A stretch of DNA of 64,000 nt from Aurantiochytrium sp. KH105 (Eukaryota > Sar > Bigyra > Thraustochytrida > Thraustochytriidae): positions 623,127 to 687,126 of the forward strand of contig BGKB01000016.1 of NCBI GenBank assembly GCA_003116975.1, in the 5' to 3' direction. Both the position numbers and the translations under genes were made by a program. Position 1 is the stretch's first letter. The number at the start of each line of letters is the position of its first letter. Of the stretch, positions 56,928 through 64,000 are shown piece after piece. The notes under the pieces were generated by a model. That model ran no database searches, was not told the origin of the DNA, and saw only the letters and a program-made list of their open reading frames with translations.

Positions 56928-59540
56928 ACCCAGCGTTAGCAGCCGAAGGCCCTGCAGGTCGAGGCGGCCGTTGACCTCGAAGAAGCGCCCACCTTTTCTC
57001 GCCACCGCCGACGACGGGCCCCTGGTCAGAGGTGGGTTGTTGTTGAGCGCACGCACTTTGTTTTTTCCTCGCAAAGAATCAACATGATGACGCCTGCGGC
57101 GATGATGAGCACGTCTCTTCGAGCACTGGCAAGCATTCAGCCTTTATATTTTCAATTAGCCAAGCAGGCCAGGCCAGGCTGCCTCGTGAGCGACGCGTCT
57201 GACTTGGGCATCGGTGGCTAGCTTGCCGTGCAGCGAGCTTGTTGATGGTGCCCAGGTCCACATCAGGTCCACATCAGGTCCACATCAGCCAAGTGTTTTA
57301 TCCGCGCGTTGCAAAGTGGATCATTGGTCCTTGCAAATGAACAAACAGCCAGGCACAATCAGCGAAAACAAAGACTCGGCCAGTCTCGATCTCTCTCTCT
57401 CATCGTCGCCGCCGAAGACAAAACGACGAAGCTGGGCGCCGCGGAGAGGAGAGGGGTGCGCCCAGGCAGCGCGCGGGCCCGCCAGATGGTGTTGAGAGCC
57501 CGATCTGCGCAGGCGGGCGCGCGCTCGTGGCAGGTCCCGCCGCAGCGCTTTGGCGCACGGAGCGGCTTGGAGTTAGATTGATCCAACGACGATGCAATTA
57601 AGGCGAGAAGGCGACGTCTCCAGGCGCGGGTGCCGGCAGCGCGAGCGAGCGAGCCAGGAGATAAGCGGGGAGGCTGAGTATGGTGAGCTGCAGTGGAGAC
57701 GTGCGAGCCAGAAAGACCGTCTTGCGCTGCCCGGCGTCTCGGCCTCTTGCGCAGCAACGAGGAAGGCGAAGAAAAGGCTGCCGCAGCGTTCAGGTGCCCT
57801 CGCGAGCGCTTGTGATCAAAGAAAACTCGAACGACGCAGCGTGTGCATGTAATTTGCAATGGCTTACTCGTGTGCGTGGTGGTCTTGCATTGGGCTCACG
57901 TTCAAGTTGGCTACAGCAAAGTCGATCGCTGCTAGCGCCAATCGCGGGGCATCGATCCCCAAGTTCATGCCGCCACGATCGCTGGCACCAGAGGCTAGAC
58001 TGTAGGCGCCATGTCGTCAAAGTCGTCGCTTGCTGCTGTGCCTCGTGCACGCGAAAGAATCTCGACCCGTGGAAATGACATCGTTCGGCGAAACGGGCTG
58101 TGCTGTTGCTGTGTCAGGTGACGGGCAAGAGGCCGAAGGGCATCGAAGTCCTGCGAGGAGACTTGGCTGGGGTGTGTGCTTGGACAATGTGTCGTTGCCA
58201 ATGGCTCACTGGCTCACGAACGTGGACACCGAGCGCTCCACGCGTGCTGCGGCCGACGTTGCGAGAGCTACTTGGTTGCCTGTAATCTTGATCGTTTCAT
58301 CCTGGCGTTTTTCAGCTGAGCAGGCCAGAGGCATCTTTTGAGTCTCTCTGTGGGTCTGCCAGATGATCGCGCGTGTAGAGCGGATATCGTCTTCGATTCG
58401 AGACACGGTCGCCGCCAGCCTTGCCAAAAACTTGAAGTTTCCTGACCTGAATATATATGTGCGCACGCATGTGAGAGTTTGGGTCTTGCCGACCGGCTGG
58501 CGTGCTGCGTTGAGGCGTGTAAAATGCGAAAACTGATCCAAGAAGACGGCGCGACGAGCACGAGTGCTGCTTGCTAGACTTGAGCGAGATTGAAGATGCG
58601 CCGCCGCGTTTCCGAGCTGAAGCAGCATTGGCAAGCTTGTCGAAGAAGGTCTCAACGATGATCTCAGAGACAAAACGGTAGCAGAGAGGGTAGCTTGAGG
58701 CTGACTCGTGGTCATATGGTCAAGGTCAGATCGGGAATGAGAGATGGCCGGGACTTGCTGGTCTTGATTGCTGGCTGACTGGTTTCGAAGATATGCGTAT
58801 CTTTTCCCATACTGATGATTGCCCCGACACTTTAGCTTGAAGAGGCGTTTCAGGCCCAGATTACGACACCTGTATGAGCTTGTCGTCACGCGATTCGTGC
58901 TTACACGTCACATGATCCTGTTCTCTCCTGGTGCTTGCTGTCATTCTTGCGATGCGCTGACAAAATGTCAGGCAAAAGAAGCCGGCACGAACTGGCGCGT
59001 TGGCCGCGGCGCCGACTTAGCTCTTGCCCCTTTCTAGAGCGCAAGCATTTGGTCTGAGGTAGCACAAGACTTGGTGCTCAAGGCCAGGAGAGGCAACGTG
59101 AAGGAGGCTGGGACCTCACTTGGATCTTCGCAAGAGGACCGCCAAAAAAAATTGCCATTTGCAGCAGCACTTTCAGCATTGTCTGCTTTCGACATCGCTC
59201 ACGGCCACCTCAGTATACGCTTATTTTTGCCACGATGACGGAGTCCGCCTTGATGATCTTGTTTGTGCCAGCACCAGATCGTGCAGGCTTGCGCCTTTCA
59301 AAGTCTAATTCCGAGCAGCCTCGATGAGTCGCGATCATCAAGTATGCCAAGCATGCCAGGCCGGGCTAGCTCGCGGGCGAGGCTGTTTCGAGGCGCCTGG
59401 CGTGCCCATCCATCCTTGGCAAGCTCGAGCTCTTGCAAGCTTGCGCCAAGACTTGCGCTCGCCAAGTGACTTTTTTCGCGCTGCAAAGTGGACTATGAAG
59501 TTGCACCGCGGCGCTCGGTCGTTGGAGGCGAGCTGATAAG
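56928..59540. other. Gene-poor region before tandem array
   Basis: 2.6 kb with no supported gene. A triple 13-bp direct repeat of CAGGTCCACATCA-type sequence occurs at about 57254-57292. GC content is lower than in gene-rich regions. Longer minus-strand frames (e.g. 58206-58889) have no domain and irregular composition. Confidence 0.45.
57254..57292. repeat. 13-bp direct repeat, three copies
   Basis: Three consecutive CAGGTCCACAT-type units (each CAGGTCCACATCA with small changes at the ends). Confidence 0.85.
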
Positions 59541-62500
59541 GAGGGAATAGGGGACAAGTTTTGGCTACGCCACGGCCACGGAAAAGTACGCGCGTGGCAG
59601 GACGAGGCGGCGCAGGGCAGGAGCTAGTGCCTAGGCATGCGCTGACCTCGTCGGCACAGTCGTTGTCTCTGTAGTGGATGCGAAAAGCGGCAACTCGTTG
59701 AGAGCCCAAAAAGGAGGCAAGCTGGCTGGGCTTGTTCGCCGCAGATCTCGCTAGAAAGGCTGCAGATCGTCCGCGCACGCTGTGTGCAGGCTCTACCAAG
59801 ATTTTGTGGCGTCAAAAAATCATTTTTGCATGGATCAAGGGCCTTGGCGTTCGTTCATGAGGCGTTTGTTTCATAGAAGAGGACATGGATGCGGGCTCGC
59901 GACGTCGCCACGCAAGCTGCAGACCCGGCGAGATGAGCTCGCTGAGCTGACTGGCATGTATGGGCGCTAGACACTGTATGCGATCGCTTGTAAGATGGTT
60001 GACGCATGTTGCGGTCGTGATTGTCAAGCAAGAGAGCCCAACGTGCATTGTACTTGCAAAGTATTGGCTTGCAGACTGACTGCACGGACAGAAGAAGGTG
60101 CCGCATCGTCAGAGAGTGATCAAATGTGCGTGAGCAAGCTTGCTTGAGAGCTAGGCTGCGTATAAGCTAAATATCAGCCGCGTTCGAGGTGCAAGCAGGC
60201 GAGCAAGGTAAAAATGAACAATATGGGGCAGCGTTGGCAACGCACGCGAGAGCACGCAAATGCAGTGCGATCATTGTCGCAGAGCTTGAGAAAGCCTGGT
60301 AGGCATAAGAAAGCGTAGCGAGTGCAGTATTGGCAGCGTGCTGCTTGTGTAAGTCAAGACTAGCGTTGCAAATGAGGTGTTGCTTGGCAAAGTTAATGTG
60401 CTTTGGCCCGGCCTCAGCCTGCCAACAGTGACGGATGATATGCAAATGAGCTTACAAAGAATGGCCCGGGTGTATAGCTTGGCGCCACGATTTTTGTTTG
60501 GATCGAGCGAGTATTGCTGAAGAGAAAAGCATGCTAGTGCGTTTGTCTCCTGCTTTTTCGTTATTAGAGCTGAGCTGTTTGTTGGTTTCGTTGCTTGCAG
60601 AAGAGATGAGCAGCGTCGTACGACAGGGCAAGGCGCGCGATGCGTAGGTCTTGCGCAGAGAGGTGGCGTGGCTAGATTTGGTCGGCGTGGGCAAAGAGCT
60701 CGTGCATGCAGCGCTGATGTAAAAAAGAAAAAGTCAAAAAAGAAGAAAATGCGTGGTGGCTTTGTGGTACCAGACCGAGCGAGCGGGTGATGGCAGAGAC
60801 AACACAAAGGCAGGAATGGCCGGCGCAATACTGAGGCAACAGCTGAGCGCAGTTGCTTTTGCTGTCAACGACTATGTGCGGCAGTGAAGGGTGGCTAAAG
60901 TTGACCAAAAAGGACGAGCTAAAAAAAAAGAGAGAAAATGTGAGCGAGTATATGGCAAGCTTTGGCTGCGGCGCGAGTGAGCAAAAGGTACGCAAATGAC
61001 AGGGCGAGACGATGCAAGATAGGCGCTAGGGCTGAGACAAGTGCTGAGCTCGTTGGCACAGTCGTTGTCTCTGCAGTGGATGCGAAAAGCGGCTCGTTTT
61101 CGAGAGCTAAAAAAGAAGGCAAGCTGGTTGGGCTTGGAGTCACAGATGTCGATGAATAGGCTGCAGATCGTCCGCGCAGGCTGCGTGCAGGCTCTAGCAA
61201 GATCTTGTGGCGTCATGTCATCGTTCTTGTATGGATCAAAGGCCTTGGCGGTGGTCCATGAGGCGTTTGTTTCACAGGAGAGGAGATGGACGCGGGTTCG
61301 CGACGCCGTCACGCAAGCTGCAGACCCGGCAAGACGAGCTCGCCAAGCTGACTGGCACGTATGGGCGCTGGTCAGCATATTTGTCTGTTTGTAAGATTGT
61401 TGACCCATGTTGCAGGTGTGCTTGTTTGGCAAGAGAGCCCAACGTGCATTGTACGTGCAAAGAATTGGCTTTTAGACTGACTGCACGGATCGAAAAAGGC
61501 GCCGCATCGCCAGCGAATGTTTGAACTTACGTGGACAGGCTTGTGTGAGAGCTGCGCTACGAATCAGAGAAATATCAGCTGCCTTCAAGGTGCAAGAAAG
61601 AGAGCAAAGTAATGGTGAAAACTATAAGGCAGCGTTGGCAACTCACGCCAGAGCAAGCAAATGCAGTGCGATCCTTGTCGCAGAGCTTGAGGAAGACTGG
61701 CAAGCATATGACAGAAGCGCGAGAGCAGTTTTGGCAGCGCGCGGCTCGTGTAAGCTAAGGCAGCGTTGCAAACGAGGTGTTGCTTGGCTAATTGATGTGC
61801 TTTGGCCCAGCCTCAGCCTGCCAACAATGATGCATGATCTACAAATGAGCTTGCAAAGGCTGGCCTAGGTCTGTGGCTTGGATCTATGGTTTTTATTTGA
61901 ATCGAACGACTGTTGTTGGAGAGAAAATCACGCAAGTGCGTCGCTTCCTTTCTTTTTTGTTATTTGAGCCGGGCTCTTTGTTGGTTTCGTTGCCTGCAGA
62001 AGAGGTGAGCAGCGTCGTTGGACAGTGCGACACACGCAATGCGTAGGTCTTGTACAGGAAGACGACGTGGCGCGATTTCGTCGGCGTGGGCGGAGATCTC
62101 GTTCAGGCAGCGCTGTTGTGAAAATAAAAGACACAAAAGAAAGAAGAAAATGAGGTGCGGCTTTGTGGCACGAGATCGAGCAAGCGAGAGATGGCAGGGG
62201 CAAAACAAAGACAGCAGTAGACAGCGCAGGTCGAGTGCAAGAGCTGAGCGTGGTTGCTTTTGCTGTCGGCGACCACGTGCAGCAGTGAAGGGTGGCTAAA
62301 CTTGACCAAAAAAGGACCAGCTCATAAAGAGAGCGTGGGCCAGCGAGTGTATATAGCAAGCTTTGGCTGCGGCGCGAGTGAACAAAAGCTATACGCGTGG
62401 CAGAGCGAGACGGTGCAAGGTAGGCGTTAGGGCTGAGGCAAGTGCTGAGCTCGTCGGCAGAGTCACTGTCTCTGCAGTGGATGCGAAAAGCTGCCTTGTT

Positions 62501-64000
62501 GAGAGCCAGAAAAGAAGGCAAGCTGGCTGGGCTTGTTCGCCGCAGATCTCGCTGGGGAGGCTGTAGATCGTCCGTGCACGCTACGGGCAGGCTTTGGCAA
62601 GATCTTGTGGCGTCATGCAAGCATTTTCGCATTGATCAAGGGCCTTGACGGTGGTTTTTATGGCGTTTGTTCACGAGAAGATGATGTGCGTACGAGTGAG
62701 CGAAGCAGCTACGCAAGCTGCAGACCCGGCGAGACGAGCTCGCTGAGCTGACTGGCACGTTTGCACGCTGGCCAATATATCTGTTCGTTTGCAAGATGGT
62801 TGACGCATGTTGCAGGTATCGTTGGCGAGGCAGAGAGCCTAGAGTGCGTGGTATATGCAAAGTATTGGCTTGCAGACTGACTGCACGGATAGAAACGTGG
62901 CGTCGCAGGCCAGGGAAGGGTTTGGTTTGCGCGGGCAAGCCTATTCAAGAGCTGGGCTGGGAATCAGCGGAATTTCCGCTGCGTTCGAGGTGCAAGAAAG
63001 AGAGCAAGGTGAAAGTGTACAATATGAGGCAGCGCTGGCAACGCGCGCGAGAGCAAGCAAATGTTGCGCGATCCTGGTCGCAGAGCTTGTGAAAGACTGG
63101 CAGGGATGTGGTAGATTAGTGAGAGCAGTTTTGGCAGCGTGCTGCTTGTGTAAGTCAAGGCAAGCGTTGCGAGTGAGGTGTTGCTTGGCTAAATTGATGT
63201 GCTTTGGTCCGCTCGCGGCTTGAGAGGGATGGCGGATGACCTGCAAATGAGCTTGCAAAGGCTGATCCAACTGTACAGGATGGATCTATGGCTTTGAATT
63301 GGATCGAGCGACTTTTGTTGAAGAGAAAAGCATGCTAATGAGTTTGACCTGTTTTTTTGTTTTTCTTGAACCGAGCTCTTTGTTGGTTTCGTTGCCTGCA
63401 GCAGAATTGGGCAGCGTCATTGGACAGAACAGCGCGGGCGATGCGTAGGTCTTGCGCAGCGAAGTGGTGTGGCTTGATATCGTCGGCGTGGGCGGAGAGC
63501 TCGCGCAGACAGCGTTGTTGCGAAAGATAAAAAATAGACGACGCAAAAAAGAAAGAAAATGTGGCGTGGCTTTGTGGCAGGAGATCGAGCGGGCGGGGAA
63601 TGGCAGAGGCGAAACAAAGGCAGCAGTAGACAGCGCAGGTCTAGTGCAGGAGCTAAGTGTGGTTGCTTTTGCTGTCGGTGAACACGTGCGGCAGTGGAGG
63701 ATAGTTGAAGTTGGCAAAAAAGAGGCGAATAAATAAGGAGAGAATATGTGAGCGAATGTAGGGCAGGCGATTGCTACGTCAATACCATGAAAAAGTACGC
63801 GCATCGTAGGACGAGACGGTGCAGAGTAGGAGCTAGTGCCGAGACAAGCGCTGGGCTCGTCGGCACAGTCATCGTCTTTGCAGTGGATGCGAAAAGCGGC
63901 TGCTTGTTGAGGCAAAAAAAAGAAGACAAGCTGGCTAGGCTCGTTCGCCGCAAATCTCGCTGAGAAGACTGCAAATCGTCTGCGCACGCTATGTTCAGGC
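59540..64000. repeat. About 1.40-kb tandem repeat array, at least 3.2 units, runs past the window end
   Basis: The same landmarks return at a steady interval. CGCAAGCTGCAGACCCGG occurs at about 59911, 61312 and 62712 (spacing about 1400-1401). The G(C/T)AGTGGATGCGAAAAGC landmark occurs at about 59671, 61073, 62474 and 63880 (spacing about 1401-1406). Units begin near 59540, 60940, 62340 and 63730. Copies differ by many substitutions and small indels. Minus-strand frames of 200-230 residues are open in some units and broken in others and show no domain, so I treat the array as non-coding satellite-like DNA. Such arrays are typical of subtelomeric or pericentromeric DNA; the location is not known. 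Confidence 0.9.

Noticed and set aside
56340-57074. Minus-strand ORF of 244 residues
   Set aside because: Likely shadow of the GC3-biased plus frame; no domain.
61928-62632. Minus-strand ORF in the tandem array
   Set aside because: Open in some units and broken in others, no domain; repeat-driven.

Overview
The window is nuclear DNA from a compact, GC-rich, intron-poor eukaryote. Evidence: a complete V-ATPase a subunit, FEN1, ENY2/Sus1, a GDT1/TMEM165 transporter, a START protein and a Yip1-like protein, most of them single uninterrupted reading frames separated by a few hundred bases. Three clean GT-AG introns of 76-97 bp occur in ENY2, so splicing exists but is rare. Together with a UDP-sugar pyrophosphorylase, an OPT transporter and a Crinkler-like nuclease-kinase, this suggests a stramenopile of the thraustochytrid type (Aurantiochytrium/Hondaea-like). 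That assignment is inference; no rRNA or mitochondrial marker is present to confirm it.

Layout. 1-1.9 kb: low-complexity leader. 1.9-10.5 kb: PHD-RAMA chromatin protein (+), UDP-sugar pyrophosphorylase (-), GDT1-type cation transporter (+), NUDT5-like Nudix hydrolase (-). 10.6-15.3 kb: a 1565-residue LRR-kinase-TIR protein (+). 16.9-23.2 kb: OPT transporter (+), zinc-knuckle protein with a UAP56-binding-like motif (-), double START protein (-). 23.2-25.9 kb: gene-poor, with short repeats. 25.9-37.0 kb: spliced ENY2 (-), a membrane protein of unknown function (-), V-ATPase subunit a (-), a K+-channel-like protein (-), FEN1 (-) and a Yip1-family protein (+). 37.2-37.6 kb: two divergent, intron-bearing tRNA-like Pol III genes. 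38-44.4 kb: a 2121-residue protein of unknown function (+). 45.9-51.3 kb: AAAP amino-acid transporter (+), a basic low-complexity protein (+), a styrene-oxide-isomerase/HAB-mutase-like membrane protein (-) and an unknown multispan protein (+).

52.1-55.9 kb is an accessory block unlike the rest: two tiny minus-strand ORFs that overlap TAATG-fashion, a divergent 212-residue ORF, and a convergent 733-residue protein joining a PD-(D/E)XK-like nuclease to a kinase domain. A broken reading frame follows (56.4-56.9 kb). From about 59.5 kb to the end of the window the DNA is a tandem array of about 1.40-kb units (three complete plus part of a fourth) with no convincing gene.

Most genes are unlinked housekeeping functions: sugar activation, Golgi/vacuole ion and nutrient transport, membrane traffic, mRNA export (the UBM/zinc-knuckle protein and ENY2 act in neighbouring steps), replication and chromatin. 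The more unusual content is the LRR-kinase-TIR protein, the nuclease-kinase cassette, the PHD-RAMA protein, the UBM/zinc-knuckle protein, the tRNA pair, the 1.4-kb array, and a recurring sense-strand CAGG/CAAG-type short repeat just upstream of many start codons.
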